A stretch of DNA of 64,000 nt from NCBI GenBank assembly GCA_022448525.1, contig JAKVCX010000005.1, positions 201,540 to 265,539 of the forward strand. The letters run 5' to 3'. A program made the position numbers and the translations under genes. Shown here one piece after another: positions 35,925-45,400 of the stretch. Position 1 is the first letter of the stretch. Every line of letters begins with the position of its first letter. Source of the DNA: Tenacibaculum sp. Lineage in GTDB: Bacteria; Bacteroidota; Bacteroidia; Flavobacteriales; Flavobacteriaceae. The notes under the pieces are model-generated. The model was given only the letters and a program-made list of their open reading frames with translations. It was not told the origin of the DNA and did no database searches.

Positions 35925-37259
35925 TTAAGCAATTACTTCGGTATCAACAAAGTTGAAACGAACTAAACCATCTTCATCAATTTTACTTAATGTAACCTTA
36001 TGTAATGTATTTACTAAATCAGGATTCCAAGGAGTCTTTACTTTTACATAATTTTCAGTGAATCCATGTATATATCCTTCTTTATTTTCACTTTCAAATA
36101 ATACGGTTAGCGTATTTCCTATTTGACTTTCGTAAAACGCTCTTCTTTTTTTAACAGATAAACCACGTAGCATTTTACTACGTTTTGCTCTTACATTTTT
36201 AGGAACAACACCATCCATTAAAACAGCTTCAGTGTTTGCTCTTTCAGAATAAGTAAAAACGTGTAAATAGGAAATGTCTAATTCCGATAAATAGTTGTAT
36301 GTTTCTAAAAATAATTCATCTGTTTCACCGGGAAAACCAACAATCACGTCTACACCAATACATGCATTTGGCATAACCTCTTTAATTTTGGCAACGCGAT
36401 TTGTGTAAACTTTTCTTAGATAACGACGTTTCATTTTTTTTAAAAGCTCATCGCTTCCAGACTGTAAAGGAATGTGGAAGTGTGGAACGAATGTTTCTGA
36501 GTTAGAAACAAAATCTATAGTTTCATCTTTCAATAAATTAGGTTCTATTGAAGAAATTCGAAGTCTATGAATACCTTCTACTTTATCTAAGTTTTGAACC
36601 AATTCTAAGAATGTATGTTCATGTTTTTTGTTTCCGAATTCTCCTTTACCGTAATCACCGATATTTACACCAGTAAGAACAATTTCCTTAATTCCTTTTT
36701 CAGAGATTTCTTTTGCGTTTTTTAAAACGTTTTCAAGTGTATCACTACGAGAAATTCCACGTGCTAAAGGAATTGTACAATAGGTACATTTATAATCACA
36801 ACCATCTTGTACTTTTAAAAATGCACGAGTTCTATCTCCAATAGAATAAGATCCAACATAAAAGTCAGCATCTTCAATTTCACAGGAGTGAACTTCTCCG
36901 ATATTGTTTTTTGTTAAATCATTAATGTAACTCGTTACATTAAATTTTTCAGTTGCTCCGAGAACTAAGTCTACACCGTCAACCGCAGCTAATTCTTCCG
37001 GTTTTAGTTGGGCATAACATCCAACAGCAATTAAAAAGGCTTCTGGGTTTTGTTTTAATGCTGATTTTACAATTGTTTTAAATCGTTTGTCAGCGTTGTC
37101 TGTTACCGAACAGGTATTTATGACATATATATCTGCCTTTTCTTCAAACTCAACACGACTAAAGCCTTCACTAACAAAATTTCTAGCGATGGTAGATGTT
37201 TCCGAAAAGTTTAATTTGCATCCTAATGTGTAAAAAGCTACTTTTTTATCCGCATTCAT
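35925..37259 (-). CDS. mtaB: tRNA t6A37 methylthiotransferase MtaB
   Basis: A radical-SAM enzyme that adds a methylthio group to t6A at tRNA position 37, the product of the TsaD pathway encoded in this same window. The UPF0004 cysteines (FYTLGCKLN, NTCSVT, VGCYAQ) bind one iron-sulfur cluster. GCDYKCTYCTIPLARG holds the radical-SAM cluster. The TRAM-like tail ends DEDGLVRFNF. I use the ATG at 37259 (MNADKKVAFYTLG); the longer reading from 37283 adds eight residues and would run into the promoter. Confidence 0.95.
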   Translation of the reverse strand: MNADKKVAFYTLGCKLNFSETSTIARNFVSEGFSRVEFEEKADIYVINTCSVTDNADKRFKTIVKSALKQNPEAFLIAVGCYAQLKPEELAAVDGVDLVLGATEKFNVTSYINDLTKNNIGEVHSCEIEDADFYVGSYSIGDRTRAFLKVQDGCDYKCTYCTIPLARGISRSDTLENVLKNAKEISEKGIKEIVLTGVNIGDYGKGEFGNKKHEHTFLELVQNLDKVEGIHRLRISSIEPNLLKDETIDFVSNSETFVPHFHIPLQSGSDELLKKMKRRYLRKVYTNRVAKIKEVMPNACIGVDVIVGFPGETDELFLETYNYLSELDISYLHVFTYSERANTEAVLMDGVVPKNVRAKRSKMLRGLSVKKRRAFYESQIGNTLTVLFESENKEGYIHGFTENYVKVKTPWNPDLVNTLHKVTLSKIDEDGLVRFNFVDTEVIA

Positions 37260-37280
37260 TCTTGTACATTTAACCAACTG

Positions 37281-37288
37281 CAAAAGTA
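37281..37288 (-). promoter_or_regulatory. -7 promoter element for mtaB
   Basis: Exact TACTTTTG on the minus strand, 22 bases before the mtaB ATG at 37259. No clear -33 TTG at the usual distance. Confidence 0.45.
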
Positions 37289-37299
37289 CAATATTGAAA

Positions 37300-37809
37300 A
37301 TGATTTTTGAAACAGAAAGATTAGTTATTAGAAAGTTGTTAATGAAAGATTTAGAATCTTTTTTTGAGTTAGAAAGTAATCCAAAAGTATTACAATATGC
37401 TACAGGAGAAGTAAAAACGCTTTTGGAGTGTGAAAATGAGCTTGATAAATTAATTAAAATGTACGATGATCCTAAGAATGATTTTTGGATTTATGCTATA
37501 GAAACTAAAGAAGAATCTGAGTTTATAGGTACAGTTGCATTAGTTAAAGATGAAGAAGGAAATGATGAAATCGGATATAGGTTTATTGAAAGATTTTGGG
37601 GAAAAAGATATGCAACAGAAACCTGCGCCGGACTTATTAGTTATTGCGAAGAAATCGGAATAAAAAAAATAATTGGAAACGTAGTCAATGAAAATAAAGC
37701 TTCAGAGTTAATTCTTTTGAAAAATGGTTTCCGAAAAATAAAAGAATTTATTAGTGAGGATATTGGTTTGCCTGAAACTAAATATGAATTGATTTATAAG
37801 AAAAAGTAA
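37300..37809 (+). CDS. GNAT family N-acetyltransferase (RimJ/RimL type)
   Basis: A 169-residue acetyltransferase starting at ATG 37300 (MIFETERLVIRKL); an upstream TTG at 37294 only adds two residues. The fold is readable: LVIRKLLMKDLESFFEL, FIGTVALVKDEEG, EIGYRFIERFWGKRYATE (acetyl-CoA loop region) and NVVNENKASELILLKNGF. RimJ/RimL-type members modify ribosomal proteins, other proteins or small amines; the substrate here is unknown. It diverges from mtaB and stands alone. Confidence 0.9.
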   Translation: MIFETERLVIRKLLMKDLESFFELESNPKVLQYATGEVKTLLECENELDKLIKMYDDPKNDFWIYAIETKEESEFIGTVALVKDEEGNDEIGYRFIERFWGKRYATETCAGLISYCEEIGIKKIIGNVVNENKASELILLKNGFRKIKEFISEDIGLPETKYELIYKKK

Positions 37810-37821
37810 AAAAATATGAAA

Positions 37822-37847
37822 ACCACTTACTCCGAAAAGTAAGTGGT
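37822..37847 (-). terminator. Terminator after the S8 protease gene
   Basis: Perfect 10-bp stem ACCACTTACT / AGTAAGTGGT with a 6-base loop. On the minus strand it is followed by TTTTCATATTTTTTT. It also lies 12 bases past the GNAT stop and may act both ways. Confidence 0.78.
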
Positions 37848-37883
37848 ATAATGTTAATCAAATATCAATTCAATTTCCCTAAA

Positions 37884-39149
37884 TTATCTTACAGCAATTG
37901 GGTAAGATTCTCCACGGTTTGAAACAGAACCAGAAGTTCTTGGTCCGCTACCTCTTGCATGCATAATTCCAGCAACGTGAGGAGAAGCCATAGAAGTTCC
38001 ACTTAATGTTGCGTATCCACCGTTTAAGTAAGTACTTAATACACTACTTCCAGTTGCGATAACATCAATAGGGTTCATGTTGTAGTTAGAAAATGAAGAG
38101 AATGAACGATTACAAGTCATAGAAGCAACTGTATAAATATTGTTTCCGTTAATACAAGCAGGATCGTATAATGCTGCATTTGCACTGCTATTTCCTGCGG
38201 CAATTGCAACAAAAGTTCCAGAATTTCCTAATCCTTGTAAAGCACTTCTGTATGAAGAACTACTAGAACATCCATTTCCGAAATAACCTCCTAAACTTAA
38301 GTTAGCAACATCACCAGCGATATCATATCTACCAACGTGGTTGATTCCAGCTAAAATTGTAGAAGTACTACTTCCTCCACTACAACCGAAAACTCTAACA
38401 GGAACTACACTTGCTCCAGCAGAAACACCAACAACTCCAGTTCCGTTGTTAATAGCTGCCGCAGTTCCAGCTACGTGAGTACCATGACCGTTACAATCGT
38501 TAGCGCTTCCTCCAACGAATGATCTAGCGTAAGTTGAGTTCGTTACTACATTTAAATCTGGGTGATCTAAGTCAATTCCGCTATCAATTACCCAAATCCA
38601 TTGATCTTTTCCAGCACCATTAGCAAAACCACCAGCTCTAGAAATTCCACATGGCGTTTGCTGTGCCATCTTTTGAGCTTCGTTGTGTTGAAGAGTTCCT
38701 TCTATTTTAAATTTAGGAAGTTCAACAACTCTGTCATGCTCGATGAAAGCAACGTTTGGATCTTTTGCTAACTCTTCAAATTCAGCATCAGATAATTTAA
38801 TTGCCATACCAGAGATTTTTGTAGTGTAGTAGTTTAAAACCTTTTTTGAGTCTAAACTATGAGCGCTTAAAACGTCATTCATTTTGCGGATAGATACTTC
38901 TGCAAGATTATCAACAGACTTTGCTTTCGCTTCTCTACTAACAAATTTTGTTCTTGATAGTGATTTTGAAGCGGATTCAATTTTTCCTTCGTTAAAAACA
39001 ACGATATACTGACCTGGAATGATACTTCCATCGCTTGCTGTAGCTTCAATGTTTTGGTCAGTGTTGGCATCATTACCTTCATTTTGACAAGAGGTAATTA
39101 CTAGTGCAGCAGTTAATGCACTAAGTGTTAATTTAATTAAATTTTTCAT
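37884..39149 (-). CDS. S8 family subtilisin-like serine protease, lipoprotein with I9 prodomain
   Basis: A 421-residue secreted protease of the proteinase K/aqualysin group. It has a lipoprotein signal (ending ITSC, Cys21), an inhibitor I9 prodomain (about 45-145, IIPGQYIVVFNEGK to DPNVAFIEHDRVVEL) and a catalytic domain. The triad residues are Asp in WVIDSGIDLDHPD (near 189), His in NGHGTHVAG (near 222) and Ser in GTSMASPHVAG (near 385); AIAAGNSS supplies the oxyanion asparagine. The catalytic domain is cysteine-rich, implying disulfides. No T9SS domain is seen. A -7 element lies just upstream. Confidence 0.95.
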   Translation of the reverse strand: MKNLIKLTLSALTAALVITSCQNEGNDANTDQNIEATASDGSIIPGQYIVVFNEGKIESASKSLSRTKFVSREAKAKSVDNLAEVSIRKMNDVLSAHSLDSKKVLNYYTTKISGMAIKLSDAEFEELAKDPNVAFIEHDRVVELPKFKIEGTLQHNEAQKMAQQTPCGISRAGGFANGAGKDQWIWVIDSGIDLDHPDLNVVTNSTYARSFVGGSANDCNGHGTHVAGTAAAINNGTGVVGVSAGASVVPVRVFGCSGGSSTSTILAGINHVGRYDIAGDVANLSLGGYFGNGCSSSSSYRSALQGLGNSGTFVAIAAGNSSANAALYDPACINGNNIYTVASMTCNRSFSSFSNYNMNPIDVIATGSSVLSTYLNGGYATLSGTSMASPHVAGIMHARGSGPRTSGSVSNRGESYPIAVR

Positions 39150-39172
39150 GGTTGATTAATTATTTGTTACGG

Positions 39173-39180
39173 CAAATTTA
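39173..39180 (-). promoter_or_regulatory. -7 promoter element for the S8 protease
   Basis: Exact TAAATTTG on the minus strand, 24 bases ahead of the start codon. A -33 TTG at the expected distance is not seen. Confidence 0.45.
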
Positions 39181-39718
39181 TAGATTTAGAGTACATAAAA
39201 AACATGAGGTATTTTGTAAGTGGTTGTTTTTTAGTGTGGTAAAAGTCATTAAAAAAGTAGGTTACAAAAATTAAAGCAACACTGTTGCGTTAGTAAAATT
39301 CCATGCTAGAGAAAATTTTGGAGTTGACTCTTTTAAGGAAAAAACGAATAATATAATTCATAATTATTTAACTTTTATTAACATAAATTAACATAATTTT
39401 AACTATATAAGAAGGGGTTAAATCGTGTTTTTTGATGGTTTTTTGTGATTTTTTTTAGGTTATTTTTTACTCTAAAGTTAATTTGTTGCTTAAAATGTAT
39501 TTTTTTAACATAACCAAGTGTGTATTTTATTTTGTTGTTGTTTTTAACAGTTTTTAAATTTTTGTTAAAAAATTAACGTAAATACTGAGGTTTTAGGTTT
39601 TTAAGATGATTTGCTTTTTATAAATGGATAATAAAAGATGTTCTATTATATCTTTTGAAATTTATATTCACTTTTTTAACCGTTATATTTACAACGTCTT
39701 GTTAAAAGAACACTGTTT
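39181..39718. other. AT-rich intergenic region between divergent protease and peptide-binding genes
   Basis: No reading frame of note. It holds a 13-base palindrome GCAACACTGTTGC (39276-39288) that looks like an operator, two close copies of TTAACATAA near 39380-39400, and long T-rich runs. A -7-like TATATTTA lies at 39684-39691 about 30 bases before the next gene. The large size suggests complex control of the two divergent genes. Confidence 0.45.
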
Positions 39719-39730
39719 ATGAATTGTATT

Positions 39731-41356
39731 ATGAAATCGCAATCAAAAGCTCCAATTATTATAATAGTATTACTGTTTCTGCTTATTTTTAATTCGTGTA
39801 GTTATAGAAAATCTAAATTTTCTGATGATAAGGTTTTTAGATATAATGAGCATTCAAATATTACTTCTTTAGACCCTGCTTTTGCACGTGATCAAAGAAA
39901 TATATGGGCAGTTAATCAGTTATATAATGGCTTGGTGCAATTAGATGATTCATTAAATGTTCAACCGAGTATTGCAAAGAATTGGAAAGTAACCGTTGAC
40001 GGTGAGCGATATAAGTTTTATTTAAGGAACGATGTGTATTTTCATGAAAATGAGTTGTTTGGTGAGGAGAAAACAAGAAAGGTAACGGCTTATGATTTTG
40101 AATATTCTTTCAATCGATTGTTGAGTGAGCAAGTCGCGTCTCCCGGGGCATGGGTTTTGCAGAATGTTGAAATGTTTAAAGCAGAAAATGATTCAACATT
40201 TGTAATAGATTTAAAACGTCCGTTTCCACCATTCTTAGGTTTATTAACTATGAAATATTGCTCAGTAGTTCCTAAGGAAGTTGTTGAGTTTTATGGAAAA
40301 GATTTTCGATCAAACCCAATTGGTACTGGTCCATTTAAGTTTAAATTGTGGGTAGAGAATACAAAACTTGTATTTAGAAGAAATAATAAATATTTTGAAA
40401 AAGATGATTTAGGTAACTCTTTACCATATTTGGAAGCTGTTGCCATTACTTTTCTTCCTGATAAACAGAGTGAATTTCTTCAGTTTATACAGGGTAATCT
40501 TGACTTTATGAAAAGTTTAGATGCCTCCTACAAGGATGAAATTTTAACTACGTCTGGTGATTTGGTTGAAAAATATAGGAACAATGTTGTGATGCAGAAA
40601 GGAGCTTATTTAAATACAGAATATTTAGGTTTCTTTTTGGGAGGAGAAGAAAAGAGTGTAATAAAATCAAAAGAAATTCGACAAGCAATTAATTATGGTT
40701 TTGATCGAAATAAAATGATTACTTTTCTTAGAAACAATATTGGAACACCTGCAAACAATGGTTTTATACCCAAAGGATTGCCTTCATTTAATGGACAATT
40801 AGGCTACACTTACCAACCAGAAAAGGCAAGGAAATTAGTTGAGAAGTATAAAAGAGACAATAACTTGAACGAAGTGGAAATAAATATTACTACCAATAGT
40901 AGTTATTTAGATTTATGTGAATTTATTCAGAGAGAATTAGCAAATGTTGGTTTAAAAGTAAAGGTTAATGTAATTCCACCATCGACATTGCGTCAAGGAA
41001 AAGCAAATGGAAAACTACCAATATTCAGAGCAAGTTGGATTGCTGACTATCCTGACGGTGAAAATTATTTGTCGCTTTTTTACTCGAAAAACTTTACTCC
41101 CAATGGTCCCAATTATACACATTTTTCTAACGAGCAATTTGATCAATTATACGAACAATCGATACAAGAAGTAGATAGAGATTTTCGTGTTGGACTATAT
41201 CAAAAAATGGATAGTATTCTAATAAGCGAAGCTCCTGTAATTCCATTGTATTATGATCAAGTTATCAGATTTTCCCAAAAGAATGTAAAAGGCTTGGGTA
41301 TTAATCCTATTGATTTACTCACCTTGAAATATGTGAAGAAAAAGGCGAATGAATAA
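39731..41356 (+). CDS. ABC transporter substrate-binding lipoprotein, oligopeptide type (SBP family 5)
   Basis: A protein of about 540 residues in the DppA/OppA-type family 5. I prefer the ATG at 39731, giving a lipoprotein signal MKSQSKAPIIIIVLLFLLIF ending NSC; ATG 39719 adds four residues. The family pattern is present: SLDPAFARDQRNIWAVNQLY, YKFYLRNDVYFHENE, the YDFEYSFNRLL motif, GTGPFKFKLW, and RASWIADYPDGENYLSLFYS near the C-terminus. It should bind peptides in the periplasm. No permease or ATPase gene is nearby, so it must pair with a transporter elsewhere. Confidence 0.92.
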   Translation: MKSQSKAPIIIIVLLFLLIFNSCSYRKSKFSDDKVFRYNEHSNITSLDPAFARDQRNIWAVNQLYNGLVQLDDSLNVQPSIAKNWKVTVDGERYKFYLRNDVYFHENELFGEEKTRKVTAYDFEYSFNRLLSEQVASPGAWVLQNVEMFKAENDSTFVIDLKRPFPPFLGLLTMKYCSVVPKEVVEFYGKDFRSNPIGTGPFKFKLWVENTKLVFRRNNKYFEKDDLGNSLPYLEAVAITFLPDKQSEFLQFIQGNLDFMKSLDASYKDEILTTSGDLVEKYRNNVVMQKGAYLNTEYLGFFLGGEEKSVIKSKEIRQAINYGFDRNKMITFLRNNIGTPANNGFIPKGLPSFNGQLGYTYQPEKARKLVEKYKRDNNLNEVEINITTNSSYLDLCEFIQRELANVGLKVKVNVIPPSTLRQGKANGKLPIFRASWIADYPDGENYLSLFYSKNFTPNGPNYTHFSNEQFDQLYEQSIQEVDRDFRVGLYQKMDSILISEAPVIPLYYDQVIRFSQKNVKGLGINPIDLLTLKYVKKKANE

Positions 41357-41506
41357 AATTTAATTTTTTAAGTATTTTTGGTGTTTTTTTTAATTGTTTG
41401 TTATAAATACAAACATTATTATTGTTTTTGTTTATTTTTTAAGTTAAATATTTTCTAAATTAATATTTTTTTAACTTTCCGAAAAACCATTCAAAATCAA
41501 TCAATT

Positions 41507-44500
41507 ATGAAAAAACCCTTCCTATTGGTGGCAGTTTTCCTGCTGTCACAAACAATTTTTTCTCAAATTTCAACACCAAAAGATATAGGTGTTATTCAAA
41601 ATCATTTTAACAGTCTGAAAAAGAGAAGTAATGATGCTTCTATTGATTTTTCAGAATGGAAAGTTACGAGTACGGCTTCCTCATTGAAGAAAGGCCTTAC
41701 TCATTATTACATTACGCAGTATCATAATAATATTCCAATTATTAACGGTACCTATAACATGTCTGTTTTCAATGGAAAAGTAAACTTTAAGTTGGATCAA
41801 TTTGTTCCAGCAATTAAAACAAAGCTTACATCAGCGAAAACATCTGGTATTACTCCGGAAGCAGCTATTCAATCTGTTATTACCAAACATCGATTAAAAG
41901 CATCTGCAAATTTAATTCGCAGTTCAAAGAAGTCGAATAGTGGTGATGATATGATTCAATTCATGAATTCTGGAATTACCGAAGATAATGAACCAATTAC
42001 AGCTCAGAAAGTCTATATATTTCAAGAAAATGAATTAAAATTATGTTGGAATATTAACCTTTACGAACAAGGTGGGCAAAATTGGTGGCATAGTTATATT
42101 GACATTTCTTCAGGTGAAATAATTGCAGAGGACAATTGGGTAATCTCTTGTAACTTTGGAGAAGTAGAACACACACATATCAAAGGAGAAAGTATTAATC
42201 ATAAAGAAGTTACTAATTATGTAGAAAAAAATACTGGAATTCCATTTGGAACTAAATCAATGATGGTTGCTCCGGATTCTTATAATGTATATGCGATGCC
42301 TTTATCTGATCCAGATGATGGAGGAAGAACAATTGTTACGGATCCAGCAAATTTAACGGCTTCTCCTTTTGGATGGCATGATACAAATGGTGCTGCTGGT
42401 GCTGAATTTAATATTACAAGAGGTAATAATGTTTGGGCACAAGAAGATGCAAATGGAAATAATGGAACTGGAGCTTCTCCAAGTGGAGGTGCTGGTTTAG
42501 ATTTCGATTTTCCAGTGAACTTAAGTCAATCTCCTGCTAACTATAGAGATGCATCTACTACGAATTTATTCTATTGGAATAATATTATGCATGATGTTTG
42601 GTACCAATACGGGTTTGATGAGGCAAGTGGTAACTTCCAAGAAAATAACTACGGTAAAGGTGGTTCTGGAAGTGATTCAGTAAATGCTGATTCTCAAGAC
42701 GGTAGTGGAACAAATAATGCGAATTTTGCAACTCCTGGAGATGGAGGAAACCCTCGAATGCAAATGTTCTTATGGAATCAAACGAACCCAGGAAGAGACG
42801 GTTCTTTTGATAACGTAATTATTGCTCATGAATACGGTCATGGTATTTCTACACGTTTAGTTGGTGGTAGAAATAGTAATACTTTAGGTGGTTCTGAGCA
42901 AATGGGTGAAGGATGGTCTGATTGGTTTGGTCTTATGCTTACAATGAAAGCAGGAGATCAAGGGACTGACAGTAGAGGAGTAGGTAACTACGTTTTAGGA
43001 CAAAATGATGCTGGTCCTGGTATTCGTCCAACACCTTATTCTACAAACAGATCTATAAATAATACAGATTATGCAGATATTAATGGTTTAGCTGTACCTC
43101 ACGGTGTTGGTTATGCTTTCGCAACAATACTTTGGGATATGACTTGGTTATTAGTAGATCAAGAAGGATTCGATCCAGATTTTTATAATGGAACTGGAGG
43201 GAATAACATTGCGATGGCTTTAGTAATCGAAGGATTAAAAAATACTGCTAACAATCCAGGATTCGTTTCTGGTCGTGATGGAATTTTACAGGCTGACCAA
43301 GATTTATATGGAGGTCAATACAGGTGTTTAATTTGGAAAGCATTTGCTGAAAGAGGTGTAGGAGAAGGAGCTAACGAAAACTCAAATGGAGGAACAAACA
43401 CGAATTCAGATCAAACGGTTTCTTTTGTGAATCCTTGTGATGGTGGTGGTCCAGACCCAACACCAGATGTATGTTCAGGAGATGTAACTACATTCCCGTT
43501 TAGTGAAAGCTTTGAAACTAATTTTGGAGAGTGGTCTAATGCAACTTCTGGAGATGATGTAGATTTTACTAGAAATTCTGGAGGAACGCCTTCTAGTAAT
43601 ACAGGGCCAACTGCTGCATCTGATGGTTCTACTTATATTTATGTGGAAGCTTCGGGAGATGGAACAGGATTCCCTAATAAAAGAGGAGTTTTAAATTCAC
43701 CATGTTTGAATTTCTCTTCATTGACAAATCCTACTTTATCTTTCCAATACCACATGTTTGGTAGCGCAATTAATTCATTAATAGTTGAAGCAAGAACAGA
43801 TAATACTGGAGATTGGACTTCTGTGTTTACTAGGTCTGGAGATCAAGGTAATCAGTGGAATGGAGCAAGTGTAGATCTAGCAGCATATGCGAGTCAAGCA
43901 AGTGTGCAATTAAGATTTGTAGTTGTAACAGGTACAGGAACTAGTGGTTGGCAAAGTGATATTGCTTTAGATGCAATTGTTATTCAAAATGGATCAACAG
44001 ATCCAGGTCCAGGGGATGGATGTTCTGGTGAAGTTACATCTTTCCCATTTAGTGAAAGTTTCGAAACAAGTTTTGGTGATTGGTCAAATGCTACTACTGG
44101 TGACGATATTGATTTCACAAGAGATACAGGAGGAACGCCATCAAGTAATACTGGTCCTAGTACTGGTGCCGATGGAGCAACTTATATTTATGTTGAAGCT
44201 TCTGGAGACGGAACAGGTTTCCCAAATAAAACTGCAATTTTAAATTCTCCATGTTTAAACTTTAGTACATTAACGACTCCAAGTTTACAATTTCAATATC
44301 ACATGTTTGGTAGTGCAATTAACTCTTTAACTGCCGAGGCTAGAACAAATAATACAGGAGCATGGACTTCAATTTTTAGTCAAAATGGAGATAAAGGAAA
44401 TCAGTGGAATGCTGCAAATGTTGATTTAACGGCTTATGCAGGAGAATCAAGTGTACAGATTAGATTTACAGTTGTTACTGGTTCTGGAACTAGTGGTTGG

Positions 44501-45319
44501 CAAAGTGATATCGCTTTAGATGCAATTTCTATTGGAGAAGATACTGGTAATCCTGATCCAGGATGTGCTACGTTAGACTTTAATAGTTTTACAATTACAC
44601 CTTTCTCTAATCAAGATTCAGCTGGTAATTTCTCTGTAGGAAATGGAGGTGCTTCATTAACTTTAACGAATAATACATGGAAGTACATTCCGTTGAATTA
44701 TACTGTTACTCCAAATACAGTAATTGAGTTTGAGTTTAGTAGTACTTCTCAAGGAGAAATTCATGGAGTAGGTTTTGAAGACGACAATACTTTAACTGCA
44801 ACTAGATATTTCAAAGTACATGGAACTCAAAACTATGGTATTACTAATTTTGATAATTATGCTGGAGGAACACAAACTTATGTGATTCCAGTTGGTGATT
44901 CTTACACTGGTACTATGGATCGTTTAGTATTTATAAATGATAATGATGCAGGTTCTGGTAATACTTCTACATTCACAAATGTGAAAATTTATGAAGGATC
45001 ATGTAGTGCTTCTCTTGTTGAAGTTGCAAGTTTTGGAACTAGAGTAGATGTATTAGGAGATGAAGATGAAAATGCTTTAGCTTCTGTAGCTGTAGCTCCT
45101 GTGCCTATTAAGAAAGGTAATCTATTAAAAGTTTTAACTTCAAGTAATAATTTATCAAATACTAGATATAGCGTAATTAATGTGCTAGGTCAGGTTTTAG
45201 ATAGAGGAGTATTAAATACAACAAATACAATTAATATTGATCGTTTCGATTCTGGAGTATATATATTAAGGTTAGAAAATTCTTATACAAAAGCAAACAA
45301 ACGTTTCATAATTGAATAA
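41507..45319 (+). CDS. M36 family (fungalysin-type) metalloprotease with two MAM domains and a T9SS sorting domain
   Basis: A 1270-residue extracellular zinc protease. Domains in order: signal peptide (cleavage after QTIFSQ), FTP/PepSY-type propeptide (about 30-220), M36 catalytic domain (about 240-650) with the zinc motif HEYGH at 441-445 and a downstream glutamate in GEGWSDWFG. Two tandem MAM-like domains of 183-residue period follow (about 656-1020), then a further beta-sandwich (about 1024-1165). The end is a type A T9SS sorting domain (SVINVLGQVLDRG to DSGVYILRLEN, then KRFIIE). It is exported by the T9SS and released or anchored at the surface. Confidence 0.95.
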   Translation: MKKPFLLVAVFLLSQTIFSQISTPKDIGVIQNHFNSLKKRSNDASIDFSEWKVTSTASSLKKGLTHYYITQYHNNIPIINGTYNMSVFNGKVNFKLDQFVPAIKTKLTSAKTSGITPEAAIQSVITKHRLKASANLIRSSKKSNSGDDMIQFMNSGITEDNEPITAQKVYIFQENELKLCWNINLYEQGGQNWWHSYIDISSGEIIAEDNWVISCNFGEVEHTHIKGESINHKEVTNYVEKNTGIPFGTKSMMVAPDSYNVYAMPLSDPDDGGRTIVTDPANLTASPFGWHDTNGAAGAEFNITRGNNVWAQEDANGNNGTGASPSGGAGLDFDFPVNLSQSPANYRDASTTNLFYWNNIMHDVWYQYGFDEASGNFQENNYGKGGSGSDSVNADSQDGSGTNNANFATPGDGGNPRMQMFLWNQTNPGRDGSFDNVIIAHEYGHGISTRLVGGRNSNTLGGSEQMGEGWSDWFGLMLTMKAGDQGTDSRGVGNYVLGQNDAGPGIRPTPYSTNRSINNTDYADINGLAVPHGVGYAFATILWDMTWLLVDQEGFDPDFYNGTGGNNIAMALVIEGLKNTANNPGFVSGRDGILQADQDLYGGQYRCLIWKAFAERGVGEGANENSNGGTNTNSDQTVSFVNPCDGGGPDPTPDVCSGDVTTFPFSESFETNFGEWSNATSGDDVDFTRNSGGTPSSNTGPTAASDGSTYIYVEASGDGTGFPNKRGVLNSPCLNFSSLTNPTLSFQYHMFGSAINSLIVEARTDNTGDWTSVFTRSGDQGNQWNGASVDLAAYASQASVQLRFVVVTGTGTSGWQSDIALDAIVIQNGSTDPGPGDGCSGEVTSFPFSESFETSFGDWSNATTGDDIDFTRDTGGTPSSNTGPSTGADGATYIYVEASGDGTGFPNKTAILNSPCLNFSTLTTPSLQFQYHMFGSAINSLTAEARTNNTGAWTSIFSQNGDKGNQWNAANVDLTAYAGESSVQIRFTVVTGSGTSGWQSDIALDAISIGEDTGNPDPGCATLDFNSFTITPFSNQDSAGNFSVGNGGASLTLTNNTWKYIPLNYTVTPNTVIEFEFSSTSQGEIHGVGFEDDNTLTATRYFKVHGTQNYGITNFDNYAGGTQTYVIPVGDSYTGTMDRLVFINDNDAGSGNTSTFTNVKIYEGSCSASLVEVASFGTRVDVLGDEDENALASVAVAPVPIKKGNLLKVLTSSNNLSNTRYSVINVLGQVLDRGVLNTTNTINIDRFDSGVYILRLENSYTKANKRFIIE
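43472..44570 (+). repeat. Tandem 549-bp repeat encoding two MAM domains
   Basis: Two in-frame copies (starting at 43472 and 44021, exact period 549 bases = 183 codons) encode CSGDVTTFPFSESFETNFG and CSGEVTSFPFSESFETSFG and continue in parallel to ALDAIVIQNG / ALDAISIGED. The proteins are roughly three-quarters identical by eye, while many codons differ at third positions, so the duplication is not recent. Confidence 0.9.
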
Positions 45320-45356
45320 CAATAGTTTGTTAGATAAGAAAATACTATAAAAATAG

Positions 45357-45386
45357 AAAGCCTCTTGAAATTCAAGAGGCTTTTTT
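45357..45386. terminator. Terminator after the M36 protease gene
   Basis: Stem AAAGCCTCTTG / CAAGAGGCTTT with a short AT loop and six T on the plus strand. It also lies just beyond the stop of the convergent reductase gene. Confidence 0.88.
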
Positions 45387-45400
45387 ATAATTTAATGAAA

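Noticed and set aside
38879..39082. 67-residue minus frame overlapping the S8 protease start region
   Set aside because: It lies in another frame of the same strand within the conserved prodomain coding region and has no independent signal.
43971..44243. 90-residue plus frame within the MAM repeats
   Set aside because: Frame-shifted shadow of the M36 protease; leucine-valine-glutamine-rich with no family match.
43472..44570. CRISPR-like or mobile tandem repeat
   Set aside because: Period is 549 bases, in frame, only two units, and encodes protein domains.
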